Positions 33,447 through 42,142 are shown, counted from the stretch's first letter. The stretch is DNA of 42,445 bases from Candidatus Gastranaerophilales bacterium (GCA_024695865.1 JAILHI010000068.1:1-42445); one strand, 5' to 3'. Notes: generated by a model not told the origin, from the sequence alone. A program made the numbers and translations.

Positions 33447-34580
33447 ATGGGTTTTAAAGTCGGACAAAAAATTATAGATAAAATAAGAGGGAAAAAACAC
33501 GAACTTGTAATACCCGAGTCCCAAAAATCAGCCTCTTTTGAAAGTAAAATAAAAGCACTTTTGAAAGTCTGTGCAGTTTATCATTATCCCGAAACGAAAA
33601 ATGATTATGTCCCCGATTTTACAAAGCCTGTTCAGGTCGAAACAGTAGAACTTTTGAATGAATATGCTTACAAAAGGGCCTTGGCGGAACTTGAAACGTT
33701 AGATATGGGGCTTCTTGAAGAAACTTATCGCAATTTATCCGATGAATATTCAAAAGAAATAATGTTACAGGTAATTGCATATAACTGTTTTGATGAACCG
33801 AAACTCAGATTTCCGATTTTTTATTCACCCGATTTGGAATTGAGCGATTATATAAGCACTCTCGCAGTTGACGATGAAAAAATTGATATCTGGAACAGCA
33901 ATTTAAGTTTGAGTAAATTAAACCTTTCAAAATTGGGATTTAACATTACCCTATGGCAAAATCCACTCGGAACAATTATTGATTTTGTTCAGGAACAATA
34001 CAAATATAAACACGTTGTTGAAGCCCAAGAGGGTGATGTTGCTCTTGATGCGGGAGCCTGCTACGGTGATACCGCATTGTATTTTTCGGAAAAGACAAAA
34101 GGTGCAAAAGTTTATTCGTTTGAATTTATACCGGAAAATCTTGAAATGTTCAGAAAGAATATTGAATTAAACCCGCAGTATAAAGACAATATTGAACTTG
34201 TTCAAAGACCTATCGGCTCGGTTTCGGGCAACAAATTATACGCAGTTCCGAACGGCCCCGGCACAAACCTGACCGACAAAAAAACCGATAATGCTATTGA
34301 ACTTGAAACAATTACAATCGATGATTTTGTAGCACAAAATAACATTGAAAAAATCGATTTTATAAAAATGGATATTGAGGGCAGTGAAGAAGATGCACTT
34401 AAAGGGGCAAAAAAGACTATTTCAAAATTCAAGCCGAAACTTGCAATCTGCGCTTATCACAAAAAAGACGATTTATGCATTTTGCCGCAATTGATTAAAT
34501 CAATTGTTCCCGAATACAAACTGTATCTCAATCACTATACTATTAATGCTACGGAAACGGTTTTGTTTGCAAAGGTGTAA
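33447..34580 (+). CDS. FkbM family methyltransferase
   Basis: A 377-residue protein. The C-terminal half is a SAM-dependent methyltransferase: LDAGACYGDTALYFSE (motif I), VYSFEFIPENLEMF (acidic loop), ITIDDFV and IDFIKMDIEGSEEDALKGA, the FkbM signature. The N-terminal 170 residues are an extra helical domain. FkbM enzymes O-methylate sugars and are frequent in O-antigen and capsule clusters. AAGGAAA precedes the ATG. Methylation of a glycan residue is the likely role; the position is unknown. Confidence 0.88.
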   Translation: MGFKVGQKIIDKIRGKKHELVIPESQKSASFESKIKALLKVCAVYHYPETKNDYVPDFTKPVQVETVELLNEYAYKRALAELETLDMGLLEETYRNLSDEYSKEIMLQVIAYNCFDEPKLRFPIFYSPDLELSDYISTLAVDDEKIDIWNSNLSLSKLNLSKLGFNITLWQNPLGTIIDFVQEQYKYKHVVEAQEGDVALDAGACYGDTALYFSEKTKGAKVYSFEFIPENLEMFRKNIELNPQYKDNIELVQRPIGSVSGNKLYAVPNGPGTNLTDKKTDNAIELETITIDDFVAQNNIEKIDFIKMDIEGSEEDALKGAKKTISKFKPKLAICAYHKKDDLCILPQLIKSIVPEYKLYLNHYTINATETVLFAKV

Positions 34581-34582
34581 AA

Positions 34583-35803
34583 ATGGAAAAACCGATACTT
34601 GCCGCCATAATTTTTACATATAACCACAGAAATCACATCGCAAGATGTATTGAAAGTCTTGTCAATCAAAATACAACGTACAATTATCAGATAAGAATTT
34701 ATGACGATTGTTCGACAGACGGTACCACCGATATTTGCAGAGAATATGCGGCAAAGTATCCCGAAAAAATAAAATTAACCGTTCAGCCCGAAAATACTTT
34801 TTTGAAGCCGTATAATGAAATGCAGTCTTACAAGGCAATTCAGGACATTGATACGAAATATTTCTGTATAATTGACGGTGATGACTGCTGGTGTGACGAA
34901 AATAAACTTCAGATTGCCCTTGATTTTTTGGAAAACAACCCCGAATATATCGGCTTTGCCCATGATACAAACCATATTTGCACCTTTACGGGCGAAGAAA
35001 TGTCTTATGTTCATGAAATAGGCAAATGGAACGACATTAAAAACCCGATGCCGCTTGCCGCAACACCGTATTATTTTACATCATCAAGAATATTCAGAAA
35101 TTTGGGCTTTAAGGAAAAACATCTTATTCCCGTTGATTATCTCATATACTTTTTCCACGCACAAAAAGGCCCTATTTACTTTTATGACAAAATAATGGCA
35201 AATTATTATGTCAGCGAATACAACAATTTTTCCAATATGGAAGATGCCGAACAGAAATTTTTACTTTCATCTTTCGGTTATAAAATAGCCAAGTTTTTTG
35301 ACTATAAGGAAGATGCTCTTGCAATGGATGTGCAGGCATACTATAACAAAGAAAGTTGTAAAACCATCGAAAAATACAAAAAAATCTTTGGTGTAAAAGC
35401 AGGCTGGAATATATATTTTCTTGTAACTTTTGTTCCGAAATTCGGATTTGAAGCCTTTGATTTAAACTGGGTCTGCCCGAGAAAACTTATTAAAAAGAGA
35501 GCCGATACCAGACTTGAACAGGAAACAAAAAGAATGCAGGTAACAAAAACCGTAATCAGAAACCACATGAAACAGTTAAATAAACAAATTCGTCTTGTTA
35601 AAATAATTGATTTTCTGCAAAGTCATAACCTCATAGGCAAAGAGGGCTCTTGGCTCTATGATTACATAGAAAAATCCAGAGAAAGAAAAGTCAAAAGAAT
35701 TGCCGAAAAACAAGACTATATTAAAAAATTACATCAATTAGTCTTACCGTCAAAAAAAATTATTCACAGACTTAAAACAGATAACAAAAAAGAAAATACA
35801 TAA
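34583..35803 (+). CDS. family 2 glycosyltransferase
   Basis: A 406-residue protein. The GT-A domain begins AAIIFTYNHRNHIARCIESL, then IRIYDDCSTDGT and the metal-binding FCIIDGDDCW. The C-terminal 120 residues are strongly basic and helical, probably a membrane- or partner-contact region. No membrane segments. It begins 2 bases after the FkbM gene. It should add a residue to the glycan; donor and linkage cannot be inferred. Confidence 0.9.
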   Translation: MEKPILAAIIFTYNHRNHIARCIESLVNQNTTYNYQIRIYDDCSTDGTTDICREYAAKYPEKIKLTVQPENTFLKPYNEMQSYKAIQDIDTKYFCIIDGDDCWCDENKLQIALDFLENNPEYIGFAHDTNHICTFTGEEMSYVHEIGKWNDIKNPMPLAATPYYFTSSRIFRNLGFKEKHLIPVDYLIYFFHAQKGPIYFYDKIMANYYVSEYNNFSNMEDAEQKFLLSSFGYKIAKFFDYKEDALAMDVQAYYNKESCKTIEKYKKIFGVKAGWNIYFLVTFVPKFGFEAFDLNWVCPRKLIKKRADTRLEQETKRMQVTKTVIRNHMKQLNKQIRLVKIIDFLQSHNLIGKEGSWLYDYIEKSRERKVKRIAEKQDYIKKLHQLVLPSKKIIHRLKTDNKKENT

Positions 35804-35825
35804 TAATCAATAACGGAGTAGAAAA

Positions 35826-36779
35826 ATGAATTTTAAATGGCACAAAAAGGGATTAATATTTTCACCAAACGGACATTCAGACTGGATGTTCAGTCACGCA
35901 CAATGCCCGTTTACACTTGATTTTGGTGATTACATAAGAGTATATTTTTCAACAAGAGAAGATTATAAAAACGGCATGAGCAGAGCACATGGCGGCTGGG
36001 TGGATTTGGATAAGAACAACCTTAAAAACGTTCTCAGAATAGCCGAAGAACCTATGGTCGATTTGGGCGGTATCGGTGAATTTGACGAATTTGGTTCTAT
36101 GCCGAACAGTATCGTAAAAGTAGGCGATGAATATTACCTGTATTTTTGCGGCTGGACAAGAGCAGTTTCCACCCCGTACAGTTGGGAAATCGGTCTTGCA
36201 AAAGGCACCGATGCAAAAAGATTTAAAAAAGTCGGCAAAGGCCCTCTTATCGGCCCGACACTTTATGAGCCTTATCTGCACGCTTGTCCGCAGGTTTACC
36301 GTCTTGCTGACGATGATTGGCACATGTTTTATTTATCGGGACAAAGATGGCTTCAGGGAGAGGAAAAAATGGAATCTCAATACGTTCTCGTTCACGCAAC
36401 CTCAAAAGACGGTATAAACTGGAACAGAAACCCGAAACCCGTTTTAGAGGAAAAAGTGGAATATGAAAGCCAGACAAGTGCCGCAATAGTTAAAATTGAC
36501 GATATGTATCACATGTTCTTCTGTTACAGATACGGTCTTGATTTCAGATATACAAAGGGCAGAGGCTATGCAATGGGCTACGCATCTTCAAAAGACCTCT
36601 TTAACTGGACAAGAGATGATTCAAAGGTCGGCATTGATGTATCAGAATCAGGCTGGGACAGCGAAATGATTGCTTATCCTTATGTTACCAAAATAAACGA
36701 TAAATATATTATGCTCTACTGCGGCAACCACTTTGGCCGTGAGGGCTTCGGCTACGCTGAATTAGAAATTACAAAATGA
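35826..36779 (+). CDS. five-bladed beta-propeller glycosidase-like protein
   Basis: A 317-residue protein with repeated beta-propeller blades, each marked by a DxxYxMFYCG-like strand (YYLYFCGWT, WHMFYLSGQ, YHMFFCYRYG, YIMLYCGNH), as in GH43/GH32/GH130-type folds. Acidic residues in DWMFSHAQ, FDEFGSMPNS and SEMIAYP could be catalytic. No signal peptide, so it is cytoplasmic, unusual for a scavenging glycosidase. Proteins of this type in polysaccharide clusters may bind or process sugars internally. AACGGAG precedes the ATG, and its stop overlaps the ThDP gene start by 4 bases. Confidence 0.7.
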   Translation: MNFKWHKKGLIFSPNGHSDWMFSHAQCPFTLDFGDYIRVYFSTREDYKNGMSRAHGGWVDLDKNNLKNVLRIAEEPMVDLGGIGEFDEFGSMPNSIVKVGDEYYLYFCGWTRAVSTPYSWEIGLAKGTDAKRFKKVGKGPLIGPTLYEPYLHACPQVYRLADDDWHMFYLSGQRWLQGEEKMESQYVLVHATSKDGINWNRNPKPVLEEKVEYESQTSAAIVKIDDMYHMFFCYRYGLDFRYTKGRGYAMGYASSKDLFNWTRDDSKVGIDVSESGWDSEMIAYPYVTKINDKYIMLYCGNHFGREGFGYAELEITK

Positions 36780-38383
36780 AATTAACCGATTATATTGTTA
36801 AATTTTTAAAAGAACAGGGTATAAATACTGTCTTTGGATATACGGGAGGCAGTATTGCAGACCTTGTTGACTCAATTTACAAGTCGGATATTAACTTTGT
36901 TCAAAACAGGCACGAACAGGCAAGTTCTTTTTGTGCGAACGGTTATGCGGAAATTACTCAAAACTTCGGTGTTGCAATTTCATCAAGCGGCCCGGGTGCC
37001 TGCAATCTGATTAACGGGATAGCAAATGCCTATTTTGATTCCGTCCCCTGCCTTTTTATTACGGGCAATGTTCATTCTCTAGCCGAAAAAAAATCGGATA
37101 AAATCAGACAAAACGGCTTTCAGGAAACGGATATTGTTCCTATGGTAAAAGGGATAACAAAGTTTGCCGTCAAAATGAAAAACGCAAAGGATATAGCATA
37201 TCTGCTTGAAAAAGCCGTATATCTCGCAAAAGAGGGCAGAAAAGGCTCTGTTTTGATTGATATTCCCTACGATATACAAAGAGCCGATATTGATGAAAAA
37301 AGCCTTGAACATTTTGCCGCACCTGAAAAAGAAAATTTTGACAAAACTGTTATTAAAGATGTGGTAAAATTGCTTAGCAAGGCAAAAAAGCCCGTAATTT
37401 TGGTCGGTGGCGGGGCAAAATATGCTAAAAACGAAATTGCGGAACTTATTAAAAAGGTAAAAATTCCTATCGTTGCCTCTCTTTGCGGACTTGATGTGCT
37501 GAGTCACGAAAATGATTGTTTTACGGGCTTTATAGGTACTTATGGCAATAAATACGCAAATCTTGCTCTCCAAAACAGCGATTTGATTTTGGTTTTGGGC
37601 TCAAGACTCGATGAACGACAAATCGGATACAGACGAAACGAATTTGCTCCCAAGGCAAAAATCATAAGAGTTGAAATCGACCCTGTCGAAATCAACAGGA
37701 CTGTTGATGAAACTATTAGTGTTAATGCCGATGTAAAAGAATTTCTACAAAATCTTTTACGGGAAAATTTATCCGATATAACTTATTCCGATTGGTTTAA
37801 AACCGTAAATGAATGGAAAAACGAATTTAAAAACGGCAAAAATGTTTTCGGCGAGTTATCCGAATATATACCCGAAAAGGCGGTTATATGCTCCGATGTG
37901 GGTATTCATCAGATGTATCTTGCAAGAAATCTTAAAATCAAAAACGGACAAAAACTCTTAAATTCTGCGGGCTTCGGCTCAATGGGATATTCTTTGCCTG
38001 CCGCAATCGGCGCCTATTATGCGGATAAAAATAACTGCGTTGTTTCCGTAAACGGCGACGGCGGTATTCAGATGAATTTACAGGAATTACAAACAGTTTC
38101 GGCAAACAATCTTCCCGTTCATACGGTTATTATCAACAATAAATGCCTCGGTATGATAAGAATGCTGCAGGAAAACCTTTTTAATGACAGATATTACGCT
38201 TCGGTTGATGGTTTTGATGCCCCCGATTTTGAAGAAATTGCAAAGGCATATAATCTGAAATATCTGAAAATTGAAAAGGTTGAAGATATGAACAAAACTG
38301 CCGATATTTTTAACTCGGACAAACCGAGTATTATTGAACTTTACATAGATTATGAAACCTTAAACAATAAGGAGGCGGACTGA
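36776..38383 (+). CDS. thiamine-diphosphate-dependent enzyme, acetolactate synthase-like (glycan operon)
   Basis: A 535-residue protein of the same superfamily as the minus-strand enzyme at 4840. N-terminal VFGYTGGSIADLVD and the cofactor-activating Glu in QNRHEQASS (E47), SSGPGACNLINGI, then a C-terminal NSAGFGSMGYSLPAAIG and ThDP-binding GDGGIQMN closing with IINN. Shorter than the first enzyme by 60 residues. It should decarboxylate an oxoacid. It is embedded between the propeller and ATP-grasp genes with 4-base and 1-base overlaps, so it belongs to the glycan pathway rather than branched-chain amino-acid synthesis. No small regulatory subunit (IlvN) is present. Confidence 0.85.
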   Translation: MKLTDYIVKFLKEQGINTVFGYTGGSIADLVDSIYKSDINFVQNRHEQASSFCANGYAEITQNFGVAISSSGPGACNLINGIANAYFDSVPCLFITGNVHSLAEKKSDKIRQNGFQETDIVPMVKGITKFAVKMKNAKDIAYLLEKAVYLAKEGRKGSVLIDIPYDIQRADIDEKSLEHFAAPEKENFDKTVIKDVVKLLSKAKKPVILVGGGAKYAKNEIAELIKKVKIPIVASLCGLDVLSHENDCFTGFIGTYGNKYANLALQNSDLILVLGSRLDERQIGYRRNEFAPKAKIIRVEIDPVEINRTVDETISVNADVKEFLQNLLRENLSDITYSDWFKTVNEWKNEFKNGKNVFGELSEYIPEKAVICSDVGIHQMYLARNLKIKNGQKLLNSAGFGSMGYSLPAAIGAYYADKNNCVVSVNGDGGIQMNLQELQTVSANNLPVHTVIINNKCLGMIRMLQENLFNDRYYASVDGFDAPDFEEIAKAYNLKYLKIEKVEDMNKTADIFNSDKPSIIELYIDYETLNNKEAD

Positions 38384-39339
38384 TGAAAACCATACTTGTT
38401 TCAGGTGCTTCGGGTATTGTCGGTTACGGCATTTTACGCTCTTTAAAAAGTTGCAACTGCAAACTTATCGGAACAACCATTTATGAACATTCGCCTGCCG
38501 ATTGTTTTTCGGATATCGTTCTCCACCCGCCTATGACGGTCGATGAAAGTTATATCCCGTGGCTTATCAAAACCATAAAAGATTATAAAATCGATATGAT
38601 TATTCCCGCCATTGAAGCGGATATGTCCTGTTGGAACAAAAACCGTAAACTGCTTGAAGAAACGGGCGCCTGCGTTCTTTTAAACAATCACGATTTGGTC
38701 GAACTTTGTCTTGACAAGTGGAATTTTTACAAATACCTGAAAGACAACGGTTTTAAATACCTCATTAAATCCTCGCTTAACCCCGATTTTGAACAGTTTG
38801 AACTGCCGATGCTGCTAAAACCCCGATGCAGTTTTGGCTCAAAAGGTATTGTAAAAGTCGAGGACAGAGAAACTTTTGACAAATACAAGTCTGAAATCGG
38901 CGAAAATCTAATGGTGCAGGAATTTGTCGGAACGGTTGACGAGGAATACACGACAAGCGGATTTTTTGACAAAGAAAGCAATCTTAAAGCGACTCTTGCA
39001 ATGAGGAGAAAACTCTCAAAACAGGGTTTTACGGAAATTGCCGAAGTCGTGGAGGAAAACAGCCTTACCGAGATTATTAAAGAACTTGCAAAGATTTTAA
39101 AGCCTGTCGGGGCAACGAATTTTCAGTTCCGTAAACACAACGGCGAATGGAAACTGCTTGAAATCAACCCGAGAATTTCTTCTTCAACTTCATTAAAGAC
39201 CGCTTTCGGCTATAATGAGTGCAAAATGACGGTTGATTATTTCCTTAACGGACAGGAAATCGTTCAGCCGAAAATCAAAAAAGGCAGAGCGATAAGATAT
39301 ACAGAGGACTACATTTTCTATGATAGCGATAATATCTGA
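38383..39339 (+). CDS. ATP-grasp ligase (carbamoyl-phosphate-synthase-like)
   Basis: A 318-residue ATP-grasp protein. The N-terminal Rossmann-type pre-domain has VSGASGIVGYGIL, then IIPAIEADM. The ATP-grasp part has PMLLKPRCSFGSKGI (ATP-binding Lys and glycine loop), MVQEFVGTVDEEYT and the metal-binding LLEINPRISSSTS. Such enzymes activate a carboxylate as an acyl phosphate and join it to an amine or other nucleophile. GGAGG lies before the ATG inside the ThDP gene, and the ATG overlaps that gene's stop codon by 1 base. With an aminotransferase in the operon, amide formation on an amino sugar is plausible but unproven. Confidence 0.85.
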   Translation: MKTILVSGASGIVGYGILRSLKSCNCKLIGTTIYEHSPADCFSDIVLHPPMTVDESYIPWLIKTIKDYKIDMIIPAIEADMSCWNKNRKLLEETGACVLLNNHDLVELCLDKWNFYKYLKDNGFKYLIKSSLNPDFEQFELPMLLKPRCSFGSKGIVKVEDRETFDKYKSEIGENLMVQEFVGTVDEEYTTSGFFDKESNLKATLAMRRKLSKQGFTEIAEVVEENSLTEIIKELAKILKPVGATNFQFRKHNGEWKLLEINPRISSSTSLKTAFGYNECKMTVDYFLNGQEIVQPKIKKGRAIRYTEDYIFYDSDNI

Positions 39340-39997
39340 TATTCACGGCAATTTTGAGGCTTTGAAAGCCGTTTTAAACAAAATCGATAAAATGAAGATT
39401 ACCGAAATCTACTGCCTTGGTGATGTTGTCGGCTATTATTCGCAGGTCAATGAGTGCTGCGATGAATTAAGACGGCGAAAAGTCAGGTGCGTAATGGGAA
39501 ACCACGATTGGTCTTTTGCGGCAGACAGTTTTTGCCCCCGTTCAAGAAGCGTAAACGATTGCCTCGCCTATCAGAGAAAAGTTATCACAAAAGAAAACAA
39601 AGAGTGGGTTTCGTCTTTTCCCGTGATAATTAAAAATGACAGATTTTCAATGGTTCACGGAAGTTGGACAAACCCGATAGACGAGTATTTTGAACCGACG
39701 GAAGAATATATTTCAAGACTTGACGGCAGGTTATTTTTTTCGGGACATACCCACGTTCAGAGGTTAGATGTTTTTGGAAATAAAAAATACTGCAACCCGG
39801 GTTCTGTCGGACAGCCGAGAGATTATAACCCGAAAGCCGCCTTTGCAACACTAGACGGTGATGAGATAACTCTCCACAGGGTTGAATACGATATTGAAAA
39901 AGTCGGAAAACTAATGAACGATGCAGGCTTTAACGACTATTACTGGGGCTGTCTTTTAACGGGAAACAAAACACTCTGCAAACCCCCAGAAAGATAA
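39320..39997 (+). CDS. YfcE/MJ0936-type metallophosphoesterase
   Basis: A 225-residue calcineurin-like phosphoesterase with all five metal motifs: ISDIHGN (about 5-11), GDVVGYY, GNHDW, VHGSW and GHTHVQ. The family hydrolyses phosphomonoesters or diesters, commonly small metabolites. It starts 20 bases inside the ATP-grasp gene, so translation is coupled. As the last gene of the glycan operon it may remove a phosphate from a pathway intermediate; the substrate is unknown. No clear terminator follows. Confidence 0.9.
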   Translation: MIAIISDIHGNFEALKAVLNKIDKMKITEIYCLGDVVGYYSQVNECCDELRRRKVRCVMGNHDWSFAADSFCPRSRSVNDCLAYQRKVITKENKEWVSSFPVIIKNDRFSMVHGSWTNPIDEYFEPTEEYISRLDGRLFFSGHTHVQRLDVFGNKKYCNPGSVGQPRDYNPKAAFATLDGDEITLHRVEYDIEKVGKLMNDAGFNDYYWGCLLTGNKTLCKPPER

Positions 39998-40046
39998 ATA
40001 TAAATTTTTAAGAAGTAAAGATTTGATAAATAACGAATTTTTTATA

Positions 40047-40075
40047 TTGAAAAACTTATCGTATTGTGATAACAT
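40047..40075 (+). promoter_or_regulatory. higBA promoter with overlapping operator
   Basis: TTGAAA (40047-40052), 17 bases, TAACAT (40070-40075). An inverted repeat TTATC-gtattgt-GATAA (40056-40072) overlaps the spacer and -10, as expected for HigA autorepression. The toxin ATG lies 6 bases after the -10 box. Confidence 0.6.
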
Positions 40076-40081
40076 GATAAT

Positions 40082-40360
40082 ATGATTAAATCTTTTAAAG
40101 ACAAAGAAACCGAAAATATTTTTAACGGTATACATTCAAAAAAGTATAATGTAATTCAATCAGTAGCAAAACGAAAACTTGATATGATACATTTTGCTTA
40201 TGCGGAAAAAGATTTAATCGTACCGCCTGCAAATCGTTTTGAACATTTAAAAGGCAATCTGAAAGGATATTGCTCAATAAGAATAAATGACCAATTTCGT
40301 ATTGTTTTTAAATTTCAGAACGGAAATGCGGAAAATGTTTATATAGATGATTACCACTAA
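40082..40360 (+). CDS. higB: type II toxin, RelE/HigB family
   Basis: A 92-residue protein of the HigB/RelE fold: IKSFKDKETENIFNG at the start, LDMIHFA, NRFEHLKGNLKGYCSIRINDQFRIVFKF (the conserved basic core) and VYIDDYH at the end. HigB toxins cut mRNA on the ribosome. The toxin gene comes before the antitoxin, the usual HigBA order. No Shine-Dalgarno sequence is seen, and the -10 box position suggests a leaderless message. The gap to higA is small. Confidence 0.9.
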   Translation: MIKSFKDKETENIFNGIHSKKYNVIQSVAKRKLDMIHFAYAEKDLIVPPANRFEHLKGNLKGYCSIRINDQFRIVFKFQNGNAENVYIDDYH

Positions 40361-40392
40361 ATTAATTATTGTTATTGAAAGTGAGGCGGACA

Positions 40393-40677
40393 ATGAACAG
40401 ACCCTATACCCACCCCGGAGAAATATTACTTGAAGAATTTGTTAAACCCTACGGTTTGACACAAAAAAAGTTGTGCGAACTTTTAAATGTCGGAATAAAG
40501 ACAATAAGCGAAATTTATAACAAAAAAAGAGGTATTTCGCCCGTAATGGCTTTGAAACTTGCCAATTTATTCGGAACAACACCTGAATTTTGGATGAATG
40601 CCCAATCTGCTTATGATTTATATATTGCATATTCAAAAGAAAAAGACAAAATTGACAGCATAAAAAAGATTGCGTAA
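40393..40677 (+). CDS. higA: antitoxin HigA
   Basis: A 94-residue XRE-type helix-turn-helix protein with the HigA signature: THPGEILLEEFVKPYGLTQKKL, TISEIYNKKRGISPVMALKLANLFGTTPEFWMNAQ. It neutralises HigB and, bound with it, represses the promoter. The ATG at 40393 has GTGAGGCGG upstream; an earlier in-frame ATG at 40369 is less likely. It follows higB by 32 bases. Confidence 0.93.
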   Translation: MNRPYTHPGEILLEEFVKPYGLTQKKLCELLNVGIKTISEIYNKKRGISPVMALKLANLFGTTPEFWMNAQSAYDLYIAYSKEKDKIDSIKKIA

Positions 40678-40724
40678 AAAATACAAAAAGACGATTTTTG
40701 CATCGTCAATAATCTCAAAAAAAG

Positions 40725-40746
40725 AACCTGCCTTTCGGCAGGTTTT
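40725..40746. terminator. bidirectional terminator between higA and the glycine-zipper gene
   Basis: An 8-bp perfect stem (AACCTGCC-tttc-GGCAGGTT) with T-runs on both sides (a run of A before it reads as T on the minus strand). It can end both convergent transcripts. Confidence 0.85.
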
Positions 40747-40749
40747 AAA

Positions 40750-41457
40750 TTATTTTTCAATATCCAGATTATCAGTTAACTGAATATAAATTTTATCACC
40801 GGGTTTAGCCTTGTAGTGAAGTCCGGGGGTGCAAAGACCTGCAAGAGCGCCCACTGCAATACCGACAGGCAGACCGATTGCAAAACCGCCAACAATTACA
40901 GCACCTGCTGCAGCACCGATACCACAGCCTGCACCTGTTGCGATTGCACCTGCACCGAGTGTCGTTCCTAAACCTTTTCCGAGTGCGTTAAGTTTTCCTC
41001 TCGATAAGTAATCTTTTTTAGAGTATAATTTTGCGCCCAAATCGATTTTGCTGCCGTCGGGCAAAACTACTTTATCAAAAGAGAGAACAACTTTTCCGCT
41101 TCTGTTGAAGGATTTCGGTTTTTCAATACTGACTACTTCAGCCTCAATCTGTGAACCGTCAGGAAGCAAGGCTGTTCCTTCTTGTGTTCTCAAACCGCCT
41201 TTGATAAGAAAACCTACTCTGTCACCGACTTTTGCGGTTTTTGTCGAGAAATCCTGTGCAAATTCAATCTGTAAAACATTGTATTCGATAACCGTATTCA
41301 AAGTGGGTGAAGTCAAAACTATATTTGTAGGAGTTTTTTTGGCAACTTCTTTATTAACCTTTAAGTGTTCCGTATATACGCTTCTTGTTGCCGCAAAAGC
41401 GCTGCAATCACATAATGCCATTAACAAAAGAAAGATTGCAAAAATTCTTTTTTTCAT
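40750..41457 (-). CDS. exported glycine-zipper protein
   Basis: A 235-residue protein with a signal peptide (about 1-22, cut near AFA). The middle 130 residues are beta-rich, with VGDRVGFLIKGGL and a repeated LPDGSxI pattern (LLPDGSQIEAEV, VLPDGSKIDLGA). The C-terminus has a Gly/Ala-rich glycine zipper (GTTLGAGAIATGAGCGIGAAAG and the following hydrophobic stretch) that probably inserts in or contacts a membrane. It ends with a short KPGDKIYIQL strand. Function unknown; an envelope role is likely. GGAG precedes the ATG. Confidence 0.75.
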   Translation of the reverse strand: MKKRIFAIFLLLMALCDCSAFAATRSVYTEHLKVNKEVAKKTPTNIVLTSPTLNTVIEYNVLQIEFAQDFSTKTAKVGDRVGFLIKGGLRTQEGTALLPDGSQIEAEVVSIEKPKSFNRSGKVVLSFDKVVLPDGSKIDLGAKLYSKKDYLSRGKLNALGKGLGTTLGAGAIATGAGCGIGAAAGAVIVGGFAIGLPVGIAVGALAGLCTPGLHYKAKPGDKIYIQLTDNLDIEK

Positions 41458-41515
41458 TTTTTTCTCCGTTCTTTTTCAGATAACAATGATATTAAAAACC
41501 AAAAATGCTGGTTTT

Positions 41516-41541
41516 GTAAATAATTCAAATGAATTATTTAC
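41516..41541. promoter_or_regulatory. 26-nt perfect palindrome in a divergent promoter region
   Basis: GTAAATAATTCA-aa-TGAATTATTTAC: 12-bp perfect arms with a 2-base centre, between two divergent genes for exported proteins. Its right arm runs into a TTTACA -35 box. It is well suited to a dimeric regulator; the protein is unknown. Confidence 0.6.
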
Positions 41542-41564
41542 ATTTTTAATAAAAACATTAAGAT
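41537..41564 (+). promoter_or_regulatory. promoter for the exported protein at 41571
   Basis: TTTACA (41537-41542), 16 bases, TAAGAT (41559-41564). The ATG follows 6 bases later without a clear Shine-Dalgarno sequence. Confidence 0.4.
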
Positions 41565-41570
41565 AAAAAT

Positions 41571-42140
41571 ATGAGAAAGTTTATCGGATTAACGGGGATA
41601 TTATTTTTTTGCGCCACTGCCTGTTTCGCCTATGAATCAGCGCTTGATGACGTAGATACGACTGATTATACTCATACAACCCAGAATTTAAAATATTTTA
41701 CCGAAAAAGAATACCAAAAGGCAATTCAGGATTATAAAAACCATTTTCATGCGCCTAAAAAGCAAAGAAAAAAAGATATAAAAACTCCGACAACACCGTT
41801 CAGCGACGCAGAGTCAAACCCTGAATACAAGGTGCTTGACGAAGTGCTTAATCATAAGGGCTCCATAATGATTCCCGCCGTATGCGAAACGGATAACGGT
41901 GAAGTGGTTGATACCGGGCATTATTCGCTGGAATATTACGTTGACAAATACAATCAGGAATGGCTGATTTTGTCGCAGGGCTCAATGAATAAGATTAAAA
42001 TTGCGGCAAAAAAATCCAAATCGTCTGAAAAAGAAGACACAATTAACTACGCTTACGCAATCGGCAAAGGCGATACGGTAAAACTTTTATACGGCAACAT
42101 TGATGTAGCCGTTGAGGCAAATTTACACGTTATAAACTAG
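41571..42140 (+). CDS. exported hypothetical protein
   Basis: A 189-residue protein with a signal peptide (about 1-20, FCATACFAY region). A charged linker (50-75, Lys-rich) is followed by a beta-rich C-terminal domain including YKVLDEVLNHKGSIMIPAV and GHYSLEYYVDKYNQEWLILSQG. I do not recognise a family. It is divergent from the glycine-zipper gene, and the shared palindromic site suggests they may be controlled together. Convergent with the partial gene at the right edge, 2 bases apart. Confidence 0.7.
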   Translation: MRKFIGLTGILFFCATACFAYESALDDVDTTDYTHTTQNLKYFTEKEYQKAIQDYKNHFHAPKKQRKKDIKTPTTPFSDAESNPEYKVLDEVLNHKGSIMIPAVCETDNGEVVDTGHYSLEYYVDKYNQEWLILSQGSMNKIKIAAKKSKSSEKEDTINYAYAIGKGDTVKLLYGNIDVAVEANLHVIN

Positions 42141-42142
42141 TT

